From Flaveria trinervia (Eukaryota; Streptophyta; Magnoliopsida; Asterales; Asteraceae): a stretch of DNA of 64,000 nt. The position numbers were made by a program, and so were the translations under genes. The DNA lies in NCBI GenBank assembly GCA_025506515.1, contig CM046447.1, positions 88,307,498 through 88,371,497 of the forward strand. The letters are read 5' to 3'. The notes under the pieces were generated by a model that was not told the DNA's origin, did not search any database, and saw nothing but the letters and a program-made list of their open reading frames with translations. Numbering within the stretch: position 1 is the first letter of the stretch; each line of letters starts with the position of its first letter. Below, piece after piece: positions 37,169 through 49,169 of this stretch.

Positions 37169-38838
37169 GCGTTTCTGCAACTCTATTGAAACCCAATCTC
37201 CAAACAAATTTAACTTAATTGACAAGGGGCTTCGCATGGATCATCTTTCGAAGCTTCCCTCGAGTTTAATTGATTATCATCGTCGTTTGGGTAGCAAACA
37301 AGTAATACGTGGTCGCGATCGGCTCATGTACTCGTTCTCCATCAAAATCTCACCAATTCGGGTAATTTGACACATCCTCACACTCGGTTTCATATGGCAT
37401 GAAAGCCCTAAGTTTAATTCCATAACAACATCGATTGATGTTTAATTTGATTCAAAAACAATCTAGGGTTCTTGATTTGGGGGAAATGCATCGGGGTTGT
37501 AATTATAAGTTTTAAAATAGGTTTTCTAACACGGCTGAGGCCACTGGTTCACTGGTTAAGACTCCTCCCCACATCCATGAGGTCCCGGGTTTGAACCCGG
37601 GCAACCTTATTTTTTTAAAAGGCTTTTTGGCCTTAAAATGGTATGGAAAATTTTTAATAATTATAAAATGATTTTTACAAACTTCAAATATTTTTAAAAC
37701 CATCTAACTAATTTGCTAGAAATTTATTATTTTAAACAAATGATACTAATTTTAAATATTGTTTAACTTATTTGCTAATTTGCTATAAAATGATATAATT
37801 AGTTCATTTTCTTATAAAATAGATTTTAAATATTGTTTAACTTATTAAATCATTATTTGTTCAAATAGTATATTTAGATTATTTCTTATAAGATAAACTT
37901 AAAATATTGTTTAAATTTACTAAATAGTTATTTGCTCAAAATAATATACTTAAATTATTTTTCTTATAAAATAGACATTGAATATCGTTATAACTCACTA
38001 AATTATTATTTGTTCAAATAACAAGTATAAATTATTATTAAAACGTGCTTATTTTATTTAGCTATGAGACTTTATTATTATAAATGTTATTCTTATTTCG
38101 CATCTTTATATAAAATACAAATATATTGTTACCAAGAAAATATAATTGATATCCATTTGTTAAATATAATTTACAAAACCCCAAAATCCTAAAACCCTAG
38201 TTCGCGCTAAAACGTTAATTTTATTATTAAACTTAAACCTTGTAAAAATATATATTTTAGGTGTATTGTGAATGGCTACGTTGAAAGGACGCTTATTATT
38301 ATTTCTTATTAATCATCCAATATATACGTATTTGATCAAGTGAGTATTTCTATACCATCTTTTCAAATTTTCACACTTTAGGGTGAAACATGTTACTTTA
38401 TAATCATTGCACTTGTAAATTCGTTTGATTCTTTTAAACTCTTGGCAATTCACTTATATGTTGTGATTAGTTGATCTTTGTAATTACCATGTATTGACGA
38501 TTATATGTACAATCATTAACTATTGCTAGCCTGGCGACGTCATAGATCTATGGGCCATACAAGCCTGCTTGGTTGATCCAAGTACACTTAGCTAATCGTA
38601 TATACTTTTGAACGTTTGAGACTTGTAAAACTTTGTCGAGGTTTGATCGTGCATTCTGTCTTACATCCCTAGTTTACTTTGTTCTCTAACTCATAACATG
38701 AATTGTCATCTTTTATATACTTATGTATTGCAAACTATGGAAATCTCACCAACATTATTTTTTACCTTTTATTTTAAACATGTTTCAGGAAATACTCAAG
38801 CTTGATCGCCACTTTTGAAGTTGTTCACACCTAGGAAT
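37169..38838 (+). mobile_element. Outer Gypsy 5' LTR, segment 2
   Basis: Continues the LTR exactly where segment 1 stopped (matches 51180-52806 of the intact LTR). It ends at CACACCTAGGAAT where the younger Gypsy LTR begins. It contains a tRNA-like block at 37534-37607. Confidence 0.88.
37534..37607 (+). repeat. tRNA-like / pol III promoter block inside the outer LTR (5' copy)
   Basis: TGGTTCACTGGTTAAGAC resembles an A box and GGTTTGAACCC (37588-37598) a B box, about 30 bp apart, followed by a T-rich run. In the 3' LTR the B box is a perfect GGTTCGAACCC. It does not fold into a complete tRNA (acceptor stem absent), so it is more like the head of a tRNA-derived SINE captured by the LTR. Confidence 0.45.
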
Positions 38839-40469
38839 TGTAACGTCCGTACTTTTTGTTGTTTCATTTCTGGTCCTTATACTTTGTAATTCATCAATTT
38901 ATACCCTTGTACTCTTGAGTTGATCAATGGAAGTATTATTAAAAGTTATTCTATATACTTATATGTTACACATGCTTAAAGGAAACATTATATGCATTCA
39001 AATATACTTACGACACGCTATAAATATAAATTCAGTCGGAATCATACATAACCGGGTGTTCATGAACGAACCCAACCAACTTGTAAACAAGCCCAAAATT
39101 TTAAAATATAATTAAGGGTCTTAAAACACGTAAAATAACCCAAAAGAAAAGCCTGAAACCAAGTCCAATGGTCCAAGCTCAACACAAACACAAGTTTGTG
39201 ATCGTAACTCTCGAACCGTATCAAGATCAATGCACCGAACCCAATTCTCAGTACCATGACTGTTAAATTACTCTTCTCCATATGAAAGTACTCTGAAAAT
39301 GGTGAACGTAGAAAAGAATCGCGTGCGAAACGGAGTTATAACGAAGCGGGAATCGCGAAAACAAGTTTGATGGTTTTGTTGACTAGTCAAACCGAAACCC
39401 ACTCGGGTTTAAGCCCATTTTCCTTTTTTTTAACCTAATTAAAGCCCATCAAATCCAACTCCTTCCCTTTATAAACTAGCCTCCACCCCCACAAAACACT
39501 TGTACATTCTACATCCCACCAAAACACTCTCAAATTCTCTCAAGGTTCTCTTCTTCCTCACAAAAATTCTGCACAAAACCTTCAAGGTTAGAACACCATT
39601 CTAACCCATTTTTCTTGCTTCTAACACTTAAACCTTGCATCTAGCTTCATGGATACACCTCTAGGACTATCCCTAATGACTTTGCCTTGGCAACATTGAG
39701 TGGAAGCCATCTATAATGAGGTCCAAAGCTAGTTTTACAAGGCTGAATTTTTATTTTGTTTCTTTGTCCTTGATGTTTTTTTTATCTTTTAACAAGCTAA
39801 ATCTTATTTTAAAACATACTAAACCACTTGGTTTACTAAACCATGGACTATCCTCTAGGTTTACAATGGTAAACACTAAGGGGGAGGCACCTAAAATGGG
39901 TTCCCAAGTGGCTAAACTTTATGAAATTGTTGCTCTTGAGTTTACCTTGTTCAAACTTGGATTTTCTTTGAACCAAACTTTGTCTCCAACAAACCTCATT
40001 GTTGGATGACTTGAGTTAAGGTAAAAATTCTGAAATGAATGAGTTTTGAACTTAACTTTATATCTTTTTATTACTCAAGTAATCTAACATAACAACAAGT
40101 GTGATAAACCAAACTATGTATTCAACTTTACCATGTTGAAAAGTTTATGTCAAGGTTCCAATGGCAATCTTGAAGAACTTTGGTTCTTCAAGTAGGGCTT
40201 TCCCACCATAACTCACCCGGATTACTTGAGATATTATATGTAGTATATCTATACTTTAAACACTTAAACTATTATATAAGTATTTACAAAGGTTTGTGGA
40301 TTATTATCCTACCTTCGTATCTCATGACCTCCTTCGAGGAGGGTACACTAACGTACTAACTTTACCATCCGAATATCCAACACTAGTTGGTGAATTGTGT
40401 TTTGGTCCGCCATTGGCGATACACGACTTCTATGATTCTATATACATACGTACAAGTACTCTAATCCGA
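38839..40469 (+). mobile_element. Younger Gypsy 5' LTR (3' end missing)
   Basis: Starts TGTAACGTCC right after CCTAGGAAT of the outer LTR and matches the 3' copy until CTAATCCGA (40461-40469), after which the two copies diverge completely. The end that would be next to a PBS is not present. Short plus and minus ORFs in it are not genes. Confidence 0.85.
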
Positions 40470-40701
40470 CTCTAAGACAACCCGTTTTCCTTGTTAGGTT
40501 AACCGGTGTCTAATCCTCCCAAATCCACCTACTCACGACTCGGAACTTTTCCTATCGAAACTGTGAGAATACTTCACCCCTTTTTGTTTCATCACTTTTG
40601 GGTTGCAACATGTTACTTATTTAAATACACCCACTTATACATTCAAGCAATACATTCAACACTCAATCTCAATCTCAATCTCAATCTCAATCTCATTCCA
40701 A
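40470..40701 (+). other. Non-homologous segment replacing LTR end, PBS and gag start
   Basis: About 230 bp with no match to the LTR copies; it holds a (AATCTC)n run (40664-40694) and abuts gag in mid-domain. It probably marks a deletion with inserted filler DNA. Confidence 0.5.
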
Positions 40702-41640
40702 TCGAGGGCACTTGAATGGTGGAAAAGCGAAAGAACCACCCGTGGCAACGATGTTGCCTTTGCCCTACCTTGGGAGAAGGTAAAAGAACTCATGCTTGAG
40801 GAGTTTTGCCCCTCTCACGAGATGCAAGGTCTTGAGGAAGAGTTTTGGAACCTTAAACAAATTGGAGGGAACAACCAAATCTACACCACTAGGTTCAAAC
40901 AACTTAGCATCCTTGTTCCCCACCTTGTAAACACAACCGATAGGGCCATTGCTAAGTATATTAGAGGCCTTCCCCCACTTGTTCGTGACTCCGTCACTGC
41001 AGCCGAACCATTCTCCCTTGAGAGAGCCATTAGGTTGGCGGCTACCATTTCCGATAATCTTGTAAAAGATGGAACCTTGTCCCTTAAAGGTTCCTCAAAA
41101 ACCGTCCACCAAGTAATTTGTACCACATCCGATGAAACCAAAGATACCAAAACCTCTTCCAAACCCAATAATCGTGGAAAGAAACGTAAGCTACATAGCC
41201 GCAACTATGCCATGACCACCCCAACAACTCAAGCTCTTATCCAACCCACTCAAGAACAACCCAAACAAAATTACACCGGTTCTTTTCCCAAATGTAACAC
41301 TTGCCAATACCACCACCCGACTACTTCCAAGTGCCGTCATTGCACGACATGCAATAGGTTTGGCCACTTTGCTTCGGCATGCTGAAATGGCGCGAATACG
41401 CAAGGAAACCTTCCTCAACCTACCAATAACCAAAAACCCCCGGTGAATACCAATGTCCGTGCATGTTACAAATTTGGAGATCCAAACCACCTTGCCAACC
41501 AATGCCCACCCAACAATCAACACAAAGTACCGGTTACGCGGGGACGTGCATTCAATATCAACGTTAATCAAGCTCGAAATAAAATTGACGTCGTAAACGG
41601 TATGTTTCTTGTTAACGGTATTTACGCTTCAATGTTATTT
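40702..41640 (+). pseudogene. Younger Gypsy gag, truncated and interrupted
   Basis: Begins inside the gag domain (ALEWWKSE, then LPWEKVKELMLEEFCP and YIRGLPPLVRD), lacking perhaps the first third of the usual protein. A first knuckle-like motif CRHCTTCNRFGHFASAC ends at 41382 and is followed by TGA (41383-41385) where the family has arginine, consistent with CGA to TGA. A second, CYKFGDPNHLANQC, has phenylalanine in place of the second cysteine. The frame then runs into the protease. Confidence 0.85.
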
Positions 41641-44600
41641 GATACGGGTGCTGATAAAAGTTTTATATCCGAAAAATTTGAAACCAATGCTTAAATGTAC
41701 ACGCTCTAAATTACCAAAATCTTTCACCGTTGAAGTCACTAACGGCAAATTCGTGTCCGTTGATTTCATTCTTACTAATTGTGTTCTTAGCCTCAACAAC
41801 CATGATTTTCCTATCAAGCTCATCCCAATGAAATTAGGAAGCTTTGATGTCATAGTAGGTATGGATTGGCTTGCCAAAGTCCGTGCTGAAATTGTTTGTT
41901 TCGAAAAGTATATTCGCATTCCACTTCCGTCTGGTGACACTTTAAAAATCTATGGGGAGAAACCAACTAAAGAGCTAAAACTCATGTCTTGTATGGAAGC
42001 TCGAAAATACATTCGTCAAGAATGTGTTGCCTTTTTGGCCCATGTTGTTATGGAGAAAGAAACGGGTAAAAGTGTAAAGGATATTCCCGTCATTTGTGAT
42101 TTTCCCGATGTCTTCCCCAAAGACCTACCCGGTCTTCCTCCCGCTCGTTCCATGGATTTTAAAATCAATCTTGTTCCCGGTGCTACACCAGTTGCAAAAT
42201 CTCCTTATCGGCTCGCACCACTCGAAATGCAAGAACTAGCTAGTCAACTCCAAGAGTTGGTTAACAAAGGTTTTATACGTCCTAGCTCATCCCCTTGGGG
42301 TGCTCCGGTCCTTTTTGTCAAAAAGAAGGATGGTACTTTTCGTATGTGCATTGATTATCGCGAGCTCAACAAACTCACCATCAAAAATCGTTACCCTCTT
42401 CCTCGCATCGATGATCTCTTTGACCAGCTCCAAGGAGCAACGTGCTTTTCAAAAATCGACCTTCATTCGGGTTATCATCAACTTCGTGTCCACGAAGAGG
42501 ACATTCCAAAAACTGCTTTTCGTACTAGGTATGGTCATTACAAGTTCATGGTTATGCCTTTCGGTTTGACAAATGCACCCGCAGCCTTTATGGACTTGAT
42601 GAACCGAGTGTGTAGACCCTATCTGGATCGTTTTGTCATTGTATTCATTGATGATATCCTGATTTACTCTAAAACCAAAACCGAACATGAGCGTCATCTG
42701 CGTTTGGTCTTGGAACTCCTTCGAACCGAAAGACTCTATGCCAAATTCTCCAAGTGTGAGTTTTGGTTGAAAAAAGTTCAATTCCTTGGTCACATCGTAA
42801 ACGAGAAAGGGATCCATGTCGACCCTGCAAAAATTGAAGCCGTCAAAAGTTGGGTCGCTCCGAAAAATCCTACCGAGGTTCGTTCTTTTCTCGGGTTGGC
42901 AGGTTACTACCGTCGTTTCATCTCTAACTTTTCCAAAATCGTAGTTCCTCTCACTTCGTTGACCCAAAAAGAGAAATCTTTCGTGTGGGGTCCTGAACAA
43001 GAAAATTCATTCCAAACTCTCAAGCAAATGTTATGCGATGCCCCTATCCTAGCACTCCCAAATGGAAATCACGACTTTGTTATCTATTGTGACGCCTCCA
43101 ATCAAGGACTCGGTTGTGTTCTGATGCAACGTGACAAAGTCATTGCCTATGCATCGAGACAACTCAAGGTTCATGAAAAGAACTACAAACCCACGATCTC
43201 GAACTCGGTGCCGTTGTTTTCGCTCTTAAGATATGGAGACACTACCTTTATGGTACTAAATGTCAGGTCTTCATCGACCATAAGAGTCTCCAACATATCT
43301 TCAATCAAAGGGAGCTCAACATGCGTCAACGACGATGGGTCGAACTGTTAAACGATTATGATTGTGAAATCCGTTATCATCCCGGTAAAGCAAATGTTGT
43401 GGCCGATGCTCTTAGCCGAAAGAGTCATGACAAGGCCAACATCATGTGCGTGACCAACCGTCTCCGTTGTCTACAAATCCAAACAGACATCCAATCCCGT
43501 ATCCGTGAAGCGCAACATTCATCGATCGTTGAAAATAATTTATACAATGAATGCAATGTGGAGCTGAACACCACCTTGAGTCTAAATCCAATGGAATCCT
43601 TCATTACCTTGATCGTATATGGATTCCTAATCGTGACAATCTTCGTGCCCTTGTGATGAGTGAAGCACATAAGACACGATATTCCATTCATCCCGGTGCC
43701 GACAAGATGTATCAAGATCTTCGTCATACTTATTGGTGGTCGGGTATGAAGAAGGATATCGCTCTCTTTGTGGCTAAGTGTCTCACTTGTTCAAAAGTTA
43801 AAGCCGAATATCAACGTACTTCTGGATTACTCGAACAACCAGAAATTCCGGTGTGGAAATGGGAAAGTATTGCCATGGATTTCATCACCAAACTCCCACG
43901 AACATCATCCGGGCATGATAGTATTTGGGTGATCATTGACCGATTGACCAAATCTGCTCACTTTCTCCCAATTCGTGAAGATTACTCTGTTAAGAAACTA
44001 GCTCGTATCTATACTGCAGAAATCATCAGCCGTCATGGTATTCCTCTAGACATCATTTCCGACCGAGATGGTCGTTTCACTTCCCGCCTATGGCGATCTT
44101 TTCAAGTAGCTTTAGGAACTCAACTCAATCTTAGTACGGCTTTTCATCCTCAAACGGATGATCAATCCGAACGTACTATCCAAAACCTCGAAGATATGCT
44201 TCGATCGTGTGTCATTGATTTTGGTGGAAATTGGGATGTACATTTGCCATTGGCTGAATTTTCGTACAATAACAGTTATCACTCGAGTATCAAAATGGCA
44301 CCATTTGAAGCTCTTTATGGACGAAAGTGTCGATCAACCATTTGTTGGCATGAGACTAGTGAGGCACAAATCACTGGACCCGAACTCATTCAAGAGACGA
44401 CGGATAAGGTCTTGCAAATCCGTGATAACATGATCAAAGCAAGGCACCGTCAGAAGGATTATGCTAACAAAAAACGTAAACCCATGGAATTTGAAGTCGG
44501 TGATCTCGTACTCCTTAAAGTATCTCCTTGGAAGGGAGTAGTGCGTTCTGGTAAGAAAGGAAAGCTTACACCCCGATACGTAGGTCCATTCAAAATCCTT

Positions 44601-44915
44601 GAAAGAGTGGGTAAAGTGGCTTATCGACTTGACCTACCGCAAGAGCTTAGCAATATCCATCCAACATTTCATGTCTCAAATCTCAAAAGATGTCTAGCTG
44701 ATGAAAGTCTTCATGTCCCAATTGATGAGATTCGTATTGATGAGACCATGCACTTCGTTGAGAAACCCGTAGAAATCATGGACCGTGAAATCAAACAACT
44801 CAAGCGTAGTCGTATTCCTATAGTCAAAGTACGTTGGGAAGCAAAGCATGGTGCTGAATTTACTTGGGAACGGGAAGACCAAATGAAATCCAAGTACCCG
44901 CACCTTTTTTATTGA
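41641..44915 (+). pseudogene. Younger Gypsy pol (PR-RT-RH-INT-chromodomain), frameshifted
   Basis: Protease DTGA at 41641-41652, then a frameshift near 41690. RT with FRMCIDYRELNKLT, MPFGLTNAPAAF and FIDD (42644-42655). RNase H begins with YCDASNQGLG; a one-base insertion near 43190 shifts the frame, which resumes with the tail motif HPGKANVVADALSR (43375-43420). A second shift near 43550 leads to the integrase, which stays open to 44915: zinc-binding H-H-C-C with CLTC, core residues in MDFIT, SDRDGRF and SERTIQNLED, and C-terminal GPFKILERVG plus the chromodomain-like GAEFTWEREDQ. One integrase position usually glycine is aspartate (TDDQSER). Three frameshifts prevent a full polyprotein. Confidence 0.88.
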
Positions 44916-44956
44916 GAATCTACTTCTTAGTGAAATTTCGGGACGAAATTTTCTAA

Positions 44957-44968
44957 AGTAGGGGAGAT
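44957..44968 (+). other. Younger Gypsy polypurine tract
   Basis: AAGTAGGGGAGA just before TGTAACGTCC, preceded by TTTCGGGACGAAATTT (from 44936), the pair of motifs normally seen before the 3' LTR of such chromoviruses. Confidence 0.8.
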
Positions 44969-46601
44969 TGTAACGTCCGTACTTTTTGTTGTTTCATTTC
45001 TAGTCCTTATACATTGTAATTCATCAATTTATACCCTTGTACTCTTGAGTCTTGATCAATGGAAGTATTATTAAAAGTTATTCTATATACTTATATGTTA
45101 CACATGCTTAAAGGAAACGTTATATGCATTCAAATATACTTACGACACGCTATAAATATAAATTCAGTCGGAATCATACATAACGGGTGTTCATGAACGA
45201 ACCTAACCAACTTGTAAACAAGCCCAAATTTTTAAAATATAATTAAGGGTCTTAAAACACGTAAAATAACCCAAAAGAAAAGCCCGAAACCAAGTCCAAT
45301 GGTCCAAGCTCAACACAAACACAAGTTTGTGATCGTAACTCTCGAACCGTATCAAGATCAATGCACCGAACCCAATTATCAGTACCATAAATGTTAAATT
45401 ACTCTTCTCCATATGAAAGTACTCTGAAAATGGTGAACGTAGAAAAAAATCGCGTGCGAAACGGAGTTATAACGAAGCGGGAATTGCGAAAACAAGTTTG
45501 ATGGTTTTGTTGACTAGTCAAACCGAAACCCACTCGGGTTTAAGCCCATTTTCCTTTTTTTTTAACCTAATTAAAGCCCATCAAATCCAACTCCTTCTCT
45601 TTATAAACTAGCCTCCACCCCCACAAAACACTTGTACATTCTACATCCCACCAAAACACTCTCAAATTCTCTCAAGGTTCTCTTCTTCCTCACAAAAATT
45701 CTGCACAAAACCTTCAAGGTTAGAACACCATTCTAACCCATTTTTCTTGCTTCTAACACTTAAACCTTGCATCTAGCTTCATGGATACACCTCTAGGACT
45801 ATCCCTAATGACTTTGCCTTGGCAACATTGAGTGGAAGCCATCTATAATGAGGTCCAAAGCTAGTTTTACAAGGCTGAATTTTTATATATTTCTTTGTCC
45901 TTGATGTTTTTTTTATCTTTTAACAAGCTTAAATCTTATTTTAAAACATACTAAACCACTTGGTTTACTAAACCATGGACTATCCTCTAGGTTTACAATG
46001 GTACACACTAAGGGGGAGGCACCTAAAATGGGTTCCCAAGTGGCTAAACTTTATGAAATTGTTGCTCTTGAGTTTACCTTGTTCAAACTTGGATTTTCTT
46101 TGAACCAAACTTTGTCTCCAACAAACCTCATTGTTGGATGACTTGAGTTAAGGTAAAAATTCTGAAATGAATGAGTTTTGAACTTAACTTTATATCTTTT
46201 TATTACTCAAGTAATCTAACATAACAACAAGTGTGATAAACCAAACTATGTATTCAACTTTACCATGTTGAAAAGTTTATGTCAAGGTTCCAATGGCAAT
46301 CTTGAAGAACTTTGGTTCTTCAAGTAGGGCTTTCCCACCATAACTCACCCGGATTACTTGAGATATTATATGTAGTATATCTATACTTTAAACACTTAAA
46401 CTATTATATAAGTATTTACAAAGGTTTGTGGATTATTATCCTACCTTCGTATCTCATGACCTCCTTCGAGGAGGGTACACTAACGTACTAACTTTACCAT
46501 CCGAATATCCAACACTAGTTGGTGAATTGTGTTTTGGTCCGCCATTGGCGATACACGACTTCTATGATTCTATATACATACGTACAAGTACTCTAATCCG
46601 A
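44969..46601 (+). mobile_element. Younger Gypsy 3' LTR
   Basis: Nearly the same as 38839-40469. Beyond 46601 the sequence (GTAAATTCGATAAGC...) resembles the last 170 bp of the outer LTR. Either that tail belongs to this LTR and the outer copy was lost, or the reverse. Confidence 0.82.
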
Positions 46602-46769
46602 GTAAATTCGATAAGCTTGTTATGTTTTCTTTATTTGAGACTTATGTTTGTAATATTACCTTTGAAACTTATGAATAATATTTTTGGATTTAATAATAGC
46701 GTTATGTGGCTGTGAACGATCTTAACTCTCACTCCTCGACGATTCCGCCGTCAAGGTTGGGGTGTGACA
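46602..46769 (+). mobile_element. Terminal part of an LTR (outer Gypsy 5' LTR, or shared)
   Basis: Matches 52815-52986 (GCGTTATGTGGCTGTGAACG, GGTTGGGGTGTGACA) with scattered changes and is immediately followed by the primer site, so functionally it is the outer 5' LTR end. The first 20 bases match poorly, and the flanking duplication expected for the younger Gypsy is absent. Confidence 0.7.
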
Positions 46770-46772
46770 GAT

Positions 46773-46785
46773 TGGTATCAGAGCC
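46773..46785 (+). other. Outer Gypsy primer binding site (tRNA-iMet type)
   Basis: TGGTATCAGAGCC follows the LTR end GTGTGACA by three bases, as in chromoviruses primed by initiator methionine tRNA. Confidence 0.9.
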
Positions 46786-48180
46786 CATAACTATAGGGAT
46801 TTAGGTTATTAGAAATGGTGACCTATACTATAGTATGGATGAACCTTATAGAATTATAATTCTATCTTGTAAATTATATAATTGCATGCTACATAATGTT
46901 ATGCCTCCTATGTGCAATGTGATGCCTTAGCATAGGATTGCCTAAACTTTGTTACTTGTCTCCCTAAACTTAACTTGACTCTTTGACTCTCCCCGAACAT
47001 GTAACTTCTTAATCTTATTTTCGACGACACGTGGAATCTTATGCCTATACTTATGACTTAGATCTTTAGATGTTATGTCTAATCTATATAAATCTCATCA
47101 AGGTTTTGATTCCATGAACCTAAGAAATCTTGTGTGACACATAGACACCTGTATCCTGGATTTCCTGGCAAAAGGCCTTCGGGCTAAGGCAAGCATATCG
47201 TATAAATCTTACGGGACTAGTTATGCTTACCTGGGGAGTTTTGGGATGAGTGATAAACTATGGTCAACATACACAAGTTTCTAAGGCAAATGGGTCAATT
47301 TACCTTGATGTGTCAACGTTCCCAAATGGTAATGCGTTACCAAATGAAACCATCCGCTTTATATTTAAATTATCAAAAATCCTTGATTCCTTGACTGGTT
47401 TATCATCGAAACTCTAATGTCTTCTCATTCCTATATGTTAATATTGAACTCATTATAGTCCTCAATTCCTACGTTTAAACAACGTTATACGTTGTGCACC
47501 TTATGTAACTATCTTCATACCTTGACCAACGTGTACATGGATCTTAATATATTCAAAGATATTAGTCGTCTAAACCGAATGGTTATTTTTTTAAACTTAA
47601 AATTGTTACTTAGGGTTTCCAAACGTCCTTAAAGTGTGTCCCATAACTGAAATCATTTAAGTGTCGAAAGGTGGAATACCTGCATCCCGGGATACCTTGT
47701 CTAGGCAAAGTATACACATAAATTTGATTCGATCGTTGTTGGATCCGTTTATCTGACCTGGAACTCATGAGATGGGTGTTCGCTTATAGGTACGCGTGTC
47801 TACCATAAAGTTGTGATTGACATAGCACTTTGAGAAATCAACGCATTTCCATTTTATTTTGAACCGAACGTTTACATCTCATTATTGTGTTGAATCACTT
47901 CCGTCATTGATCTTGTTTTCCTGACTTAAATCATTCAAGATTTGGGAACCTAACACAATTAACTCTGTATCTTGAACTTTAACCTTAAATCCTAGCAAGC
48001 ATGATTTTCTTTTCCTGTTAATGTTACATTTATGTAATTTGAAGTTTCTGAATTTCTAGCTGATATCCTCTTCGTTTGTTAAGTCGAGCTTTATAAAAAC
48101 TTCAAGCCGTTTTGCATCGTAGGCAATGCAAGAGTCCGCAAGTCAACTTATGACTAAAGACACTTGTATCCCCTAAATGA
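46786..48180 (+). other. Outer Gypsy non-coding leader, first part
   Basis: No ORF of interest. Recurrent phrases with CACxTGTATCC or CCTGCATCCCGGGATACC and GGCAAA occur near 47148, 47680 and 48160, and GGCCTTCGGGCTAAGGC near 47198 could pair locally. The length from PBS to the pol remnant (about 2.4 kb) is long for a plant Gypsy leader. Confidence 0.5.
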
Positions 48181-48187
48181 TTCTATC

Positions 48188-48920
48188 TCATCAAAACAGG
48201 GGTGATTCCCTTACTTTGGTGATGACTTTCCATTCACTAACATTGTTCTTGTGAAATCTTATCGTCGAGACAGAATTGAACCTCATACCTTGATGACGAT
48301 TTCCTCCTTTCTGAGTTCGTATTTTACAAATGGAATTATTTCCTTAAAATAGGAGTAAAATTCCGTATCTTGATAATGGTTTTCAATTTTTGTATTGTGT
48401 GTTTTATGAAATCTCATCCTCTGAATCGGGGTGATTTCCTTGTTTTGAGGATAGATTTCAATCATTTTCCTTTGGAATTCGTATTTCACGAATGAAATGA
48501 CCTCACTAAAATAGGGTTGAACCCCGTACTTTGGTGACAAAGGTCGGTTCTCGATTGTTTTCTTGTTATTATGTAATTCAATCATCAAGATAGGCGTGAA
48601 ATCCATACCTTGATGATAATATCACATGTTTAAAATTTTATGGATGTTTATTTTCCTCAAATGAAATGACCTCATCAAAATAAGAGTGAATTCCGTTCTT
48701 TGATGAAACTTTTTATTTTGCTATATTTTGTTTCTATATAACTTCACTGTTAAGATAGGAGTGATTATCCTTACCTTAATGGTAAGTTACCATATTTTAT
48801 TTTTGTGGGTCCTCAACAATGAATTAGGATTAAGTTTCTGTTTGGTAGTTAAGAGTCATATTTTGGGAAATACACCACCAAGCTAGGAGTGATAACCGCA
48901 TCTTGGTGAGTATTCCCATT
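48188..48920 (+). repeat. Series of about nine related hairpins in the outer Gypsy leader
   Basis: Units recur about every 70-90 bp (starts near 48188, 48262, 48329, 48416, 48499, 48580, 48669, 48743, 48871). Each has a left arm such as CATCAAG, an inner GG-GTGA-CC-like loop, and a right arm such as CTTGATG. Arm pairs differ in matched ways: CATCAAG/CTTGATG, CACCAAG/CTTGGTG, ATCCTC/GAGGAT, CTGTTAAG/CTTAATGG. The third unit pairs only weakly. Frames crossing the region are not conserved coding sequence. Confidence 0.7.
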
Positions 48921-49169
48921 CCTTGATCTCAACCTACCAGGGTTTTAACACTTCAATTGATCAGAAACATATAATAACTTGAAGGGTGAACACCGTTATC
49001 TGATATATCGATGATAGTGTTCCAGTCAGTCAAGCTAAAGCATAAATCTTGAACTCAAAAGGGGTCGTTGTTACTTTAGGGTAACCTTAGTTCCAAGCCT
49101 AAAACATTTAAATTTTAAATCGATTTCTTCTCTCACGTTTTTTTATGTTACAATTTGACGTATGATCTA

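Larger units (their letters stand above)
24539..37173 (+). mobile_element. SIRE/Maximus-like Ty1/Copia element, 12.6 kb, nested in the outer Gypsy LTR
   Basis: The element runs 24544-37168, flanked by GTGTT (24539-24543) and GCGTT (37169-37173). The uninterrupted LTR copy at 51175-51184 reads GCGTT, so the left copy has one C-to-T change. It has LTRs of about 0.86 kb, a tRNA-Met PBS, gag with two zinc knuckles, pol in Copia order (protease, integrase, RT, RNase H) and a further ORF of about 4 kb before the polypurine tract. The extra ORF and large size are the hallmark of the SIRE/Maximus lineage. Many stops and frameshifts show it is not autonomous. Confidence 0.9.
38839..46601 (+). mobile_element. 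Younger Ty3/Gypsy chromovirus (Tekay/Del-like) nested in the outer LTR
   Basis: LTR copies at 38839-40469 and 44969-46601 begin TGTAACGTCCGTAC and differ at few positions, so the insertion is recent. pol has the order protease, RT, RNase H, integrase, plus a C-terminal chromodomain-like segment (GAEFTWEREDQMK). The usual LTR end, primer site and N-terminal gag are missing at the left; the right edge merges with the outer LTR's end (about 46602-46769), so the exact right boundary is unresolved. Breaks in gag and pol make it non-autonomous. Confidence 0.85.

Noticed and set aside
42300..43000. Alternative-frame and antisense ORFs in the Gypsy pol
   Set aside because: They overlap the RT frame, which has clear conserved motifs; the others have none.
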